The notes beneath the pieces were generated by a model, which saw nothing but the letters and a program-made list of their open reading frames with translations, was not told where the DNA came from and did no database searches. The position numbers and the translations under genes were made by a program. This document shows positions 1-10,363 of a stretch of DNA of 24,976 nucleotides, piece by piece. The stretch is from Paulinella micropora. Lineage: Eukaryota > Cercozoa > Imbricatea > Euglyphida. Every line of letters starts with the position of its first letter. Position 1 is the first letter of the stretch. Where the stretch lies: assembly GCA_009731375.1 (NCBI GenBank), contig BJOX01000031.1, forward strand, positions 1,246,625 to 1,271,600. The letters run 5' to 3'.

Positions 1-215
1 CCTCTGTAATGGAGGTGGGAGCTCGTTCTGCAAGGGGCGCTTATGGAACGAGCCCTGGCCCCGCCTGGTACTAGGGAGATTTTGGTATCGCCTGTATCAG
101 TCCCTTCCGTGCAAACATCACGGCTTAGCTGGGCATCGGGTTAATACTTTACCCACAGACTTCCTTGGTTGACGAAATCAGAAGCTCCTTTTTTCTGACA
201 TTAGTCGATATCTCA
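1..215 (+). repeat. Dispersed repeat R, copy 1 (left-truncated by the window)
   Basis: This matches 7477-7691 almost base for base (for example GGGAGATTTTGG here, GGGAGGTTTGG there) and also the start of the copy at 6763. It ends at GATATCTCA, after which TA-rich and then TATG satellite begins. The class is unknown; an LTR or non-autonomous element are both possible. Confidence 0.85.
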
Positions 216-894
216 TATATATAAACATGGGCACAACAACCGGTCTTTACATATGTATGTATATTTGTATTTTGTTGACATGTATATATGCATATATGTT
301 TTTATGTATACACATAGTTATGTATATAGTTTTTAAATATACACATAGTTGGGCGCAACAACCGCTCTCTATATATCTATGTACATATGTAAGTAAGTAT
401 GTATGTAAGTATGTATGTATGTATGTATGTATGTATGTATTTTGTATGTATGTATGTATGTATGTATGTATGCATGTATGTATGCATGTATGTATGTATG
501 TATGTATGTATGTATGCATGCATGCATGCATGCATGTATGTATGTATGTATGTATGTATGTATACATGCATGTATGTATGTATGTATGTATGTATTTATG
601 TGTGTATGTGTTTATATATGTATGTTTGTTTTTACACACAGCACCTGGTCTGTATGTATGTATGTAAACACGTATATGTGTCTGTATGTATATTGTTAAA
701 TATTATTTTATGTGTCTGCATGTAATTACGTATATGTGTCTGTATGTATATTCTTATATATGATTTTATGTGTCTTTATGTCATTACGTATATGTGTCTG
801 TATGTATGTAAGTACGTATATGTGTCTGTATAAATGTAAATGCGTTTATGTGTCTGTATATACATACATACATACATACATACATACACTGTAG
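216..894. repeat. (TATG)n satellite with a roughly 60-nt tandem block
   Basis: Mostly TATG with interruptions. A motif like GGGCRCAACAACCG occurs at 229 and again at 351. At about 664-850 a longer unit containing ACGTATATGTGTCTGTATG repeats about three times. No gene seen; the tract ends in CTGTAG, the acceptor of the exon fragment at 895. Confidence 0.85.
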
Positions 895-927
895 GTGGAC
901 CTGTATGATGCTCTGGGCGCCTCTGCC
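895..927 (+). pseudogene. 5' fragment of exon 1
   Basis: The first 33 nt of the exon at 1139 (VDLYDALGASA), preceded by an intact TAG acceptor and cut off directly by CATA repeats with no donor. The one difference, TAC to TAT, is synonymous (Tyr). Confidence 0.85.
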
Positions 928-1068
928 ATACATACATACATACATACATACATACACACATACATACACAGATACGTACATACATACATACATAGATACG
1001 TACATACATACATACATACATACATACACACACACATACACACACACACACATAAATACATACATACA

Positions 1069-1102
<34 letters not shown>

Positions 1103-1138
1103 CATACACACATACATACATACATACATACACTGCAG
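928..1138. repeat. (CATA)n satellite, intron
   Basis: CATA repeats with CACA and CGTA variants, ending in CACTGCAG, the acceptor of exon 1. Confidence 0.9.
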
Positions 1139-1189
1139 GTGGACCTGTACGATGCTCTGGGCGCCTCTGCCCCGGCCTTGTTGCAAATG
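1139..1189 (+). CDS. Exon 1: ligand-binding domain segment
   Basis: 51 nt, phase 0 in and out: VDLYDALGASAPALLQM. The acceptor is CTGCAG and the donor is GTCTAT, which runs straight into CTAT repeats. The YDALGASAPALL string resembles the 'YDAvyalAlAl' helix near the end of periplasmic-binding (ANF-receptor/LIVBP) domains of class C receptors. That match is by eye and modest; placement rests mainly on joining in frame to the next exons. Confidence 0.75.
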
Positions 1190-1190
1190 G

Positions 1191-1280
<90 letters not shown>

Positions 1281-1388
1281 CTCTATCTCTCTGTCTCTCT
1301 CTCTCTGTCTCTCTGTCTCTCTGTCTCTCTGTCTCTCTGTCTCTCTGTCTCTCTCTCTCTCTCTCTCTAATATCTCTCTCTCTCTCTC

Positions 1389-1424
<36 letters not shown>

Positions 1425-1650
1425 CACACATATATATATATATGTACATATATTATATGTATTATATATATATAAATATATAAATATATAAATATATATA
1501 AATGAATATATATATATATATATTTTATAGATACATATATATATGTATACATACATATTATATATATATAAATAATATATATAATTATATAATTACATAT
1601 ATATATATGTATATATATATGTGTGTGTGTGTGTATGTATGTATGTATGC

Positions 1651-1687
<37 letters not shown>

Positions 1688-1830
1688 CATGTATATGTAC
1701 ATGTATATGTATATGTATATGTACATGTATATGTATATGTATATGTACATGTACATGTATATGTGTGTGGGTGTGTCTATGTATGTATATATGCATGTAT
1801 GTATGTATGTATGTATGTATGTATGTATAC

Positions 1831-1876
<46 letters not shown>

Positions 1877-1973
1877 GTGTATATGTACATGTATATGTAT
1901 ATGTATATGTATATGTACATGTATATGTATGTGTATGTGTATTACATATATATATATATACGTATATATATAG
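1190..1973. repeat. Compound satellite, intron 1
   Basis: Runs in order: CTAT, CTGTCT, CT, AT-rich, then GT and the hexamer (TATATG) with TACATG variants (about 1650-1940). TA repeats end in TATAG, the acceptor of exon 2. No gene seen. Confidence 0.9.
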
Positions 1974-2052
1974 GGCTTGGAATACTCTCAGTCTATCGAG
2001 CGTGACGCAGTAGCCAAAGCATTTAGAGAAATCGATGACGAGCTCTTCATAG
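1974..2052 (+). CDS. Exon 2: ligand-binding domain helix
   Basis: 79 nt, phase 0 in, phase 1 out. It encodes [10 protein letters not shown] then [16 protein letters not shown], an amphipathic charged helix. Acceptor TATATAG, donor GTATCTATC. It joins to exon 3 as G+CC (Ala). No specific residue function can be assigned; it is placed in the receptor ectodomain by order and phase. Confidence 0.75.
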
Positions 2053-2291
<239 letters not shown>

Positions 2292-2673
2292 AGTAGGTAG
2301 GTATAGATAGATAGATCGATAGATAGATGAGAAGTCGCAAAGGAATGTAGTCCTTGCAAAGGAACGCAGTTTCACATCAAACAGTAATTTGTGTACTGTG
2401 CATGTGTCCGGTGGGAATCACGGGTAGACTGTGTTCTGGAAAAAAGAAGAGGAGGAAGGACGTTAAAGAAAAAGGCAATTCCTAGATTGCCTTTTTCTTC
2501 AACGTCCTTCCTCCTCTTCTTTTTTCCAGAACACAGTCTACCCGTGATTCCCACCGGACACATGCACAGTACACAAATTACTGTTTGATGTGAAACTGCG
2601 TTCCTTTGCAAGGACTACATTCCTTTGCGACATCTCATCTATCTATCGATCTATCTATCTATACCTACCTACC
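2292..2673. repeat. 382-bp near-perfect palindrome (foldback element)
   Basis: The left arm 2292-2479 is the reverse complement of 2486-2673, with only a few mismatches seen (for example GAAGTCGC against GATGTCGC, and GTTAAAG against GTTGAAG). The spacer is about 6 nt (TCCTAG region). The arms include flanking GTAGGTA/GATA and CTAT/TACCTAC tracts. Single-arm copies occur at 12564-12717 and, partially, at 18687-18774. It sits in the intron between exons 2 and 3, so the transcript could form a long hairpin. Confidence 0.92.
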
Positions 2674-2697
2674 TACCTATCTATCTCTTTATCCCAG

Positions 2698-2774
2698 CCC
2701 GCTGCCCAGCCACCAACTGGCGGGGTGGAATAGATGCCTATGTCTTCGGATATGCAGAGCTGATAGACCAAACA
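2698..2774 (+). CDS. Exon 3: ligand-binding domain segment, 3' end unresolved
   Basis: Starts after ATCCCAG with two bases completing the codon left by exon 2. It reads [10 protein letters not shown] then [15 protein letters not shown]. No GT donor is found where similarity to its second copy (19273) fades into CTAT, so this may itself be a 5' fragment whose 3' remainder is missing or elsewhere. The exon 4 phase needs one leftover base. An in-frame GGAGAC|GGTCTC donor-like site near 2950 is a weak candidate for the missing piece. Confidence 0.6.
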
Positions 2775-2937
<163 letters not shown>

Positions 2938-2939
<2 letters not shown>

Positions 2940-3430
2940 CATCCCTGGAGACGGTCTCTGCCACTGGCAACTCAGCCTAGGGTTCAGATCTAACTATCTC
3001 CTACAATGACGATTTTGTGTCCGCCGTTAATCGCGCGCAGCGCAAGGGCTAAACAGGCAACCAACTCCTGACCATGGCTGATGAAGTCGGGGCGTGATGC
3101 AAAGGGTTGATGAAGTCGGGGTTGTAGAAAGGTAACTCACAACGAGCGTGAACTCCTGAAACCTCGACTTGCTCATGGCATCATCTCCTTAGGGCACGCG
3201 CTCCTGGGGAGTGTTCTAGTGTTGTCCCGTATAGTTCAAAAGGGCTCGGCTACCTTTCGGCTTGAACTGGGCACAGACACCAACCACAGCGAGACAGTGG
3301 TTGGTGTGCAGCTTGGCCGGTGCTGAAAGTTCTGGTCCGGGGGTAGTGTGCTGAAAGTTCTGGTCCGGGGGTAGTATAGGAGGCCATGGCTTTTCAAGCT
3401 AAGCCACGCCCATAGATTAAACATAAACAT
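2938..3430. other. Unique intronic island, unidentified
   Basis: About 490 nt of non-satellite sequence of moderate GC. It contains a direct repeat of TGATGAAGTCGGGG (about 3079 and 3108) and a tandem 32-nt duplication around GCTGAAAGTTCTGGTCCGGG (about 3320-3380). No convincing coding frame. It ends ATAAACATATCTATC, like the point where exon 3 fades into repeat. It may be a mobile-element remnant, but this is not shown. Confidence 0.5.
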
Positions 3431-3457
3431 ATCTATCTTTCTATCCATCTATCTAAC

Positions 3458-3498
<41 letters not shown>

Positions 3499-3503
3499 CG
3501 TAG

Positions 3504-3562
3504 GCCCGGTGAAATTAGGACCTGGTGGCAATAATGAGAAAATGGAGGCAGTGATGGCACAG
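3504..3562 (+). CDS. Exon 4: ligand-binding domain, C-terminal lobe
   Basis: 59 nt, starting with two carried bases (GC) and ending in phase 0 at CAG. Reads (G)PVKLGPGGNNEKMEAVMAQ. Acceptor CTACGTAG, donor GTGATG. 'GPVKL..GGN' followed by a helix or strand resembles the 'G.tGpV.ld.nG.r' turn near the end of LIVBP-type domains. Ten 3'-end fragments follow downstream. Confidence 0.78.
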
Positions 3563-4982
3563 GTGATGTATGTATGTATGTATGTATGTATGCATGTATG
3601 TATGTATGTATGTATGTATGTATGTTATGTATGTTATATTTGTATGTATGCAATGGAATGAGAAAATGCAGGCGGTGATGGCACAGGTAATGTATGTATG
3701 TATGTATGTATGTATGTATGTATGTATGTATGTATGTATGTATGCATGTATGCATGTACGTATGTATGTATGTATGTATGTATTTTTGTATGTATGTATG
3801 TTATGTATGTTATGTATGTTATGTATTTTATGTATGTTTGTATGTAATGCAATGAGAAAATGGAGGCGGTGATGGCACAGGTTATGTATGTATGTATGTA
3901 TGTATGTATGTTATGTATGTTATGTATGTATGTATGTAATGCAATGAGAAAATGGAGGCGGTGATGGCGCAGGTGATGTATGTATCTATGTATGTATGTA
4001 TGATGTATGTATGTATATATGTATGTATGTATGTATGTATGTACATGTATGCATGTATGTATGTATGCATGTATGTATGTATGTATGTATGTATGTATGT
4101 ATGTCTGTTATGTATGTTATGTATGTATGTATGTAATACAATGACAAAATGCAGGCGGTGATGGCACAGGTGATGTGTATGTATCTATGTATGTATGTAT
4201 GTATGTATGTATGTATGTATGTATGTATGTATGTATGCATGTATGTATGTATGTATGTATGTATGTATGTATGTATCTTATGTATGTTATGCATGTATGT
4301 ATGTAATGCAATGAGAAAATGCAGGCGGTGATGGCACAGGTGATGTATGTATCTATGTATGTATGTATGATGTATGTATGTATGTATGTATGTATGTATG
4401 TATGCATGTATGCATGTATGTATGTATGTATGTATGTATGTATGTCATGTATATTATGTATGTAATGTATGTAATGCAATGAGAAAATGCAGGCGGTGAT
4501 GGCACAGGTGATGTATGTATGTATGTATGTATGTATGTTATGTATGTTATGTATGTATGTATGTAATGCAATGAGAAAATGGAGGCGGTCATGGCGCAGG
4601 TGATGTATGTATGTATGTATGTATGTATGTATGTGTGCATGTATGTATGCATGTATGTATGTATGTATGTATGTATGTATGTATGTCATGTATGTCATGT
4701 ATGTATGTAATGCAATGAGAAAATGCAGGCGTTGATGGCGCAGGTGATGTATGTATGTATGTATGTTATGTATGTTATGTATGTATGTATGTATGTATGT
4801 AATGCAATGAGAAAATGCAGGCGTTGATGGCGCAGGTGATGTATGTATGTATGTATGTATGTATGTATGTATGTATGCATGTATGCATGCATGTATGTAT
4901 GTATGTATGCATGTATGTATGTATGTTATGTATGTTATGTATGTTATGTATGAATGAGAAAATGCAGGCGTTGATGGCGCAG
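3563..4982 (+). repeat. Array of ten exon-4 3'-end fragments with donors
   Basis: Fragments of about 30 nt (AATGAGAAAATG.. to GCACAG) end at 3685, 3880, 3972, 4169, 4339, 4507, 4599, 4743, 4834 and 4982. Each is followed by a GT donor (GTAATG, GTTATG, GTGATG and variants) and (TATG)n. None has an AG acceptor or the exon's 5' half. Most carry GCAATGAG in place of GGCAATAATGAG. Two sub-families, GCGGTG and GCGTTG, are visible; the latter holds the last three copies. Confidence 0.9.
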
Positions 4983-4985
4983 GTG

Positions 4986-5016
<31 letters not shown>

Positions 5017-5517
5017 TGTATGTATGTATGTTATGTATGTTATGTATGTATGTATGTATGTTATGTATGTATGTATGTATGTAGTATGTATGCATGCATG
5101 TATGTATGTATGTATGTATATATGCATGTATGTATGTATGTATGTATGTATGTAATTTATGTAATGTATGTAATGTATGTAATGTATGTAATGTATGTAA
5201 TGTATGTAATGTATGTAATGTATGCAATGCATGTGTATGTAATGTATGTAATGTATGTAATGTATGTAATGTATGTAATGTATGTAATGTAATGTATGTA
5301 ATGTATGTAATGTATGTGTATGTAATGTATGTAATGTATGTAATGTATGTAATGTATGTAATGTATGTAATGTATGTCATGTATGTAATGTATGTAATGT
5401 ATGTAATGTATGTAATGTATGTCATGTATGTCATGCATGTAATGTATGTAATGTATGTAATGTATGTAATGTATGTAATGTATGTAATGTATGTAATGTA
5501 TGTATGCGTATGTATGC

Positions 5518-5548
<31 letters not shown>

Positions 5549-5692
5549 TGTATGTATGTATGTATGTATGTATGTATGTATGTATGTACGTATGTACGTA
5601 TGTATGTATGTACGTATGTATGTATGTATGTATGTATGTATGTACGTATGTACGTATGTGTGTATGTATGTATGTATGTATGTATGTATTAG
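4983..5692. repeat. (TATG)n and 9-mer satellite
   Basis: TATG tracts, then from about 5152 to 5505 an array of the 9-mer ATGTATGTA (about 35-40 units), then TATG with CGTA variants. Ends in TATTAG, the acceptor of the exon-5 fragment. Confidence 0.88.
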
Positions 5693-5717
5693 GTGATAGG
5701 TGGAAAGATCCTAATCC
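5693..5717 (+). pseudogene. 5' fragment of exon 5
   Basis: 25 nt matching the start of the exon at 5915 (VIGGKILI), with TTAG before it, fading into CTAT without a donor. CTC to CTA is synonymous. Confidence 0.85.
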
Positions 5718-5914
<197 letters not shown>

Positions 5915-5953
5915 GTGATAGGTGGAAAGATCCTCATCCAGCTGAAAGGGCAG
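5915..5953 (+). CDS. Exon 5: 39-nt microexon, ligand-binding domain
   Basis: Phase 0 in and out: [13 protein letters not shown]. Acceptor ATCAG, donor GTATCT. With exon 4 it reads MAQ then VIGGKI, like the 'y.i.q..~gk~v.v' strand that closes LIVBP-type domains. The 8 bases CAGGTGAT occur both at the exon 4/intron junction and at the intron/exon 5 junction. Confidence 0.78.
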
Positions 5954-5982
5954 GTATCTATCTATCTATCTTTCTATTTATA

Positions 5983-6075
<93 letters not shown>

Positions 6076-6684
6076 CCTACCTACCTACCTACCTACCTAC
6101 CTACCTACCTACGTACTTACCTACCTACCTACCTACCTACCTACGTACCTACCTACCTACCTACGTACCTACCTACCTACCTACGTACCTACCTACCTAC
6201 CTACGTACTTACCTACCTACGTACGTACGTACCTACCTACGTACCTACGTACCGACCTACCAACCTACCTACCTACCTACCTACCTACCTACCTACCTAC
6301 CTACCTACATACGTACCTACCTACCTACCTACCTACCTACCTACCTACCTACCTACCTACGTACCTACCTGCCTACCCACCTACCTGCCTACCTGCCTAC
6401 CCACCTACGTACCTACCTGCCTGCCTACCTACCTACCTACCTACCTACCTACCTACCTACGTACCTACCTACCTACGTACTTACCTACCTACCAACCTAC
6501 CTACCTACCTACCTACCTAGCTACCTACCTACCTTCTTACGTACGTACCTACCTACCTACCTAGGTACCTACCTACCTACCTATGTACCTACCTACCTAC
6601 CTACCTACCTACGTATCTACCTACGTACCTACGTACTTACCTACTTACCTACCTACCTGCCTACCTACCTAACCACCTACGTAC

Positions 6685-6723
<39 letters not shown>

Positions 6724-6762
6724 CTATCTATCTATCTATCTACTATCTATCTATCTATCTAT
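5954..6762. repeat. (CTAT)n then (CCTA)n satellite
   Basis: CTAT to about 6072, then CCTA/CTAC with many CGTA, CTGC and CTTA variants to about 6686, then CTAT again. No gene. Confidence 0.9.
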
Positions 6763-6951
6763 GGAATAAAACCCACAGTGCTCTGTCGGTTTATACTAGA
6801 CTGTCGAACAGTCTCGAAACTCCATCTGCTTACTGGGCCCTCTGTAATGGAGGTGGGAGCTCGTTCTGCAAGGGGCGCTTATGGAACGAGCCCTGGCCCC
6901 GCCTGGTACTAGGGAGCTTTGGTATCGCCTGTATCAGTCCCTTCCGTGCAA
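6763..6951 (+). repeat. Dispersed repeat R, copy 2 (internal start, cut by gap)
   Basis: Starts abruptly at GGAATAAAACCCACAG directly after CTAT repeats and matches 7403-7590. It holds a short hairpin, GACTGTCGAACAGTC. The right part is lost in the N gap. Confidence 0.88.
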
Positions 6952-7284
6952 NNNNNNNNNNNNNNNNNNNNNNNNNNNNNNNNNNNNNNNNNNNNNNNNN
7001 NNNNNNNNNNNNNNNNNNNNNNNNNNNNNNNNNNNNNNNNNNNNNNNNNNNNNNNNNNNNNNNNNNNNNNNNNNNNNNNNNNNNNNNNNNNNNNNNNNNN
7101 NNNNNNNNNNNNNNNNNNNNNNNNNNNNNNNNNNNNNNNNNNNNNNNNNNNNNNNNNNNNNNNNNNNNNNNNNNNNNNNNNNNNNNNNNNNNNNNNNNNN
7201 NNNNNNNNNNNNNNNNNNNNNNNNNNNNNNNNNNNNNNNNNNNNNNNNNNNNNNNNNNNNNNNNNNNNNNNNNNNNNNNNNNNN
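6952..7284. other. Assembly gap (333 N)
   Basis: A run of N between two same-orientation copies of repeat R. If the gap size is real, about 100 nt of copy 2 plus about 230 nt of other sequence is missing. Confidence 0.99.
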
Positions 7285-7690
7285 GGCCCGTGGTGGGGTG
7301 CCTTATGTGTGCCTAGCCATACGCCTAAAAGTCACATGCCGAAATAGCGACGGGAAGCACAATCCTGTTCCCTCAGGGTGCCCTTTCTCGCTTGTTGAGC
7401 CCGGAATAAAACCCACAGTGTCTGTCGGTTTATACTAGACTGTCGAACAGTCTCGAAACTCCATCTGCTTACTGGGTCCTCTGTAATGGAGGTGGGAGCT
7501 CGTTCTGCAAGGGGCGCTTATGGAACGAGCCCTGGCCCCGCCTGGTACTAGGGAGGTTTGGTATCGCCTGTATCAGTCCCTTCCCTGCAAACATCACGGC
7601 TTAGCTGGGCATCGGGTTAATACTTTACCCACAGACTTCCTTGGTTGACGAAATCAGAAGCTCCTTTTTTCTGACATTAGTCGATATCTC

Positions 7691-7691
<1 letters not shown>
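7285..7691 (+). repeat. Dispersed repeat R, copy 3 (longest)
   Basis: 407 nt from GGCCCGTGGTGGGG to GATATCTCA. The left part equals the window-end copy at 24821; the right part equals 1-215. It contains AATAAA (within GGAATAAAACCC). Only short, unconvincing frames. It lies inside the intron between exons 5 and 6. Confidence 0.88.
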
Positions 7692-7779
<88 letters not shown>

Positions 7780-7968
7780 CCTAAGTACAAGTCGTGAAAT
7801 ACCCCTCGTCTTGGCCCTGGCTACCTACCTACCTACCTACCTACCTACCTACCTACCTACCTACCTATCTACCTATCTACCTACCTACCTACCTACCTAC
7901 CTACCTACCTACCTACCTATCTACCTACCTACCTACCTACCTACCTACCTATCTGCCTATCTATCTAG
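7692..7968 (+). repeat. Satellite with a diverged 5' fragment of exon 6
   Basis: CTAT repeats, then at 7785-7822 a string containing AAATACCCC and TTGGCCCTGGCT that resembles the first half of exon 6, then CTAC repeats ending in CTATCTAG, the exon 6 acceptor. The fragment match is weaker than for the other exons. Confidence 0.7.
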
Positions 7969-8040
7969 GAACAAGTTTTCAAGTACCCCGCGCCCTGGCC
8001 CTGGCTTGCGCGCGAGCTTGTCTTACCTTCTGACCACAAT
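7969..8040 (+). CDS. Exon 6: juxtamembrane linker before TM1
   Basis: 72 nt, phase 0 in and out: EQVFK then [19 protein letters not shown]. Acceptor CTATCTAG; donor GTAAGT, the textbook U1 consensus. By order it is the extracellular linker between the ligand-binding domain and TM1; 'YP.PW' is the kind of Pro/Trp-rich exit seen after LIVBP domains. A minus-strand frame (MVVRRSVKLAREPGPG) is open here too, but its ends lack splice sites that join to anything. Confidence 0.75.
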
Positions 8041-8276
8041 GTAAGTAAGTAATTAAGTAAGTAAGTAAGTATGTATGTATGTATGTGAAGTAAGTATGTA
8101 TACCCCTCTCCCTGGCCCTGGCTCGCGCGCGAGCTTGACTGACCTTCTCACCACCATGTAAGTAAGTAAGTAAGTAAGTAAGAAGTAAGTAAGTAAGTAA
8201 GTATGTAAAGTAAGTATGTATACCCCTCTCCCTGGCCCTGGCTCGCGCGCGAGTTTGACTGACCTTCTCACCACCA

Positions 8277-8315
<39 letters not shown>

Positions 8316-8416
8316 GAGTGAGTAAGTAAGTAAGTAAGTAAGTATGTGAAGCAAGTATTAATACCCCTTTCCCTGGCCTGGCTCGCGCGCGAGCTCGACT
8401 GACCTTCTCACCACCA

Positions 8417-8471
<55 letters not shown>

Positions 8472-8575
8472 GAGTAAGTAAGTATGTGAAGCAAGTATTT
8501 ATACCCCTCCCTGGCCCTGGCTCGCGCGCGAGTTTGACTTACCTTCTCACCACCATGTAAGTAAGTAAGTAAGTA

Positions 8576-8606
<31 letters not shown>

Positions 8607-8825
8607 CAATTGAGTAAGTAAGTAAGTAAGTAAGTATGTGAAGCAAGTATTTATACCCCTCTCCCTGGTCCTGGCTCGCGCGCGAGCTTGACTTACCTTC
8701 TCACCACTATGTAAGTAAGTAAGTGAGTAAGTAAGTAAGTAAGTACGTAAGTAAGTGAAGTAAGTAAGTGAAGTAAGTATGTATACCCCTCTCCCTGGCC
8801 CTGCTTTGACTTACCTTCTCACTAC
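8041..8825 (+). repeat. Array of six exon-6 3' fragments in (GTAA)n
   Basis: Fragments 8101-8157, 8221-8277, 8362-8417, 8502-8556, 8654-8710 and 8783-8825 carry the exon's second part up to CACCAT, each followed by GTAAGTAAG repeats (the last by GTGTGT). The first three carry a TGA in the receptor frame; the third has a 1-nt deletion and the last lacks 13 nt around the palindromic GCTCGCGCGCGAGC. No AG acceptor joins them in frame. Confidence 0.9.
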
Positions 8826-9299
8826 GTGTGTGTGTGTGTGTATGTGTGTGTGTATGCATGTATGTATGTATGTATGTATGTATGTATATATGTATGCAGG
8901 TAGATAGGTAGGTAGGTAGGTAGGTAGGTAGGTAGGTATTAACATGTGTGGGTATGTTCTGCAATCGCACCGTATCCTCGTGAACCTCGCCCTCATGTAT
9001 ATATGTATGCAGGTAGGTAGGTAGGTAGGTAGGTAGGTAGGTAGGCAGGTAGGTAGGCAGGTAGGCAGGTAGGTAGGTAGGTAGGCAGGCAGGCAGGTAG
9101 GTAGGCAGGTAGGCAGGTAGGTAGGTATTAACATGTGTGGGTATGTTCTGCAATCGCACCGTATCCTCGTGAACCTCGCCCTCATTTTCATACATACATA
9201 CATACATACATACATACATACATACATACCTACGTACATACGTACATAACATACATACGTACGTACATAACATAACATACATACATACATGTTTTGCAG
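8826..9299 (+). repeat. Satellite with two 5' fragments of exon 7
   Basis: GT, TATG, GTAG and CATA tracts. Fragments at about 8939-8996 and 9128-9189 share the string TATTAACATGTGTGGGTATG, then CTGCAA and TCGCACCGTATCCTCG. In both the acceptor AG has become AA. TATTAAC resembles a branch point. The intact exon follows TTTTGCAG at 9299. Confidence 0.88.
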
Positions 9300-9336
9300 T
9301 CGCAACGTATCCTCGTGAACCTGGCCTTCATTTTCG
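9300..9336 (+). CDS. Exon 7: TM1, first half
   Basis: 37 nt, phase 0 in, phase 1 out: SQ then RILVNLAFIF plus G. Acceptor TTTTGCAG, donor GTATGT. Joined to exon 8 it gives a continuous hydrophobic helix ending in basic residues, as class C TM1 does at the first cytoplasmic loop. Confidence 0.88.
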
Positions 9337-9568
9337 GTATGTATGTATGTATGTATGTATGTATGTATGTATGTATGTATGTATGTATTTATGTATGTTT
9401 GTATGTATGTATGTATGTATGTATGTATGCAGGTAGGTAGGTAGGTAGTGTAATGTAATGTAACGTAACGTAACGTCATGTCATGTCATGTCATGTCATG
9501 TCATGTAACGTAACGTAACGTAACGTAACGTAATGTAATGTAATGTAATGTAATGTAATGTAATGTAG
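9337..9568. repeat. (TATG)n and pentanucleotide array, intron
   Basis: TATG to about 9430, GTAG, then pentamers in blocks (GTAAT, GTAAC, GTCAT, GTAAC, GTAAT), roughly symmetrical about 9490. Ends in AATGTAG, the exon 8 acceptor. Confidence 0.88.
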
Positions 9569-9621
9569 GTATCTTATCGGCGCTGCTCATTCCCCTACTC
9601 TACCGACTGAGACACACCGAG
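9569..9621 (+). CDS. Exon 8: TM1 second half and first cytoplasmic loop
   Basis: 53 nt; GT completes a Gly codon with exon 7, then ILSALLIPLLYRLRHTE, phase 0 out. Donor GTGATA. 'LLYRLRHTE' then 'VIRAGS' from exon 9 matches the class C pattern 'R.R.TpvV.as' linking TM1 to TM2. Confidence 0.9.
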
Positions 9622-9851
9622 GTGATATACATACATACATACATACATACATACATACATACATACATTCCTACGTACGTACGTACGTACGTACGTACGT
9701 ACATACATACATACATACACACATACACACATACACACATACATACATAACATACATAACATACATACATACATACATACACACATACCTGGACGGGTAA
9801 TCCGCGCTGGCTCATATCCTTTCCTCATACATACATACATACATACATACA

Positions 9852-9884
<33 letters not shown>

Positions 9885-10156
9885 GCATGCATACATACAT
9901 ACATACATACATACATACATACATACATACATACATACATACATACATACATACATACGACGTACGTACACGTACGTACGTACATACATACATACATACA
10001 TACATACATACATACATACTTACATAACATACATAACATACATACATACATACATACATACATACATACATACATACATACATACATACATACATACTTG
10101 GACGGGTAATCCGCGCTGGCTCATATCCTTTCCTCATACATACATACATTCATACA

Positions 10157-10189
<33 letters not shown>

Positions 10190-10282
10190 GAATGCATACA
10201 TACATACATACAAACATACATACATACATACATACATACATACATACATACAGACATACATACATACATGCATACACGACAG
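9622..10282 (+). repeat. (CATA)n satellite with two 5' fragments of exon 9
   Basis: CATA and CGTA tracts. Fragments at 9797-9826 and 10106-10135 hold the first 30 nt of exon 9 (VIRAGSYPFL) with one synonymous change, GGT to GGC, in both. Their upstream base context is GGACGG rather than an AG acceptor; the intact exon has CGACAG. Confidence 0.9.
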
Positions 10283-10363
10283 GTAATCCGCGCTGGTTCA
10301 TATCCTTTCCTCGTCTTGTTCCTCGTCGGCACCTCTATCAGCTACCTCGCCGTCGTTCCGCTG
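10283..10363 (+). CDS. Exon 9: TM2
   Basis: 81 nt, phase 0 in and out: VIRAGSYPFLVLFLVGTS then ISYLAVVPL. Acceptor ACGACAG, donor GTAACT. It matches the class C TM2 pattern 'viraSsp.fl.liLiG..lsYisv'. Fragments flank it on both sides: 5' pieces upstream, 3' pieces downstream. Confidence 0.92.

Noticed and set aside
3563-4982. CRISPR-like array (short conserved unit with spacers)
   Set aside because: The conserved unit is the end of exon 4 plus a donor, the 'spacers' are TATG repeats, and the context is eukaryotic.
7403-7420. AATAAA in repeat R as the receptor's polyadenylation signal
   Set aside because: It lies within a dispersed repeat in an intron, upstream of the 7TM exons; at most a cryptic site.
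6881-7438. Open frame spanning the N gap
   Set aside because: It is made of N-coded X residues and repeat R; no evidence of coding.
8053-8277. Minus-strand frame MVVRRSVKLAREPGPGRG
   Set aside because: It is the complement of the exon 6 fragments; it has no splice partners, while the plus strand joins in phase to TM1.
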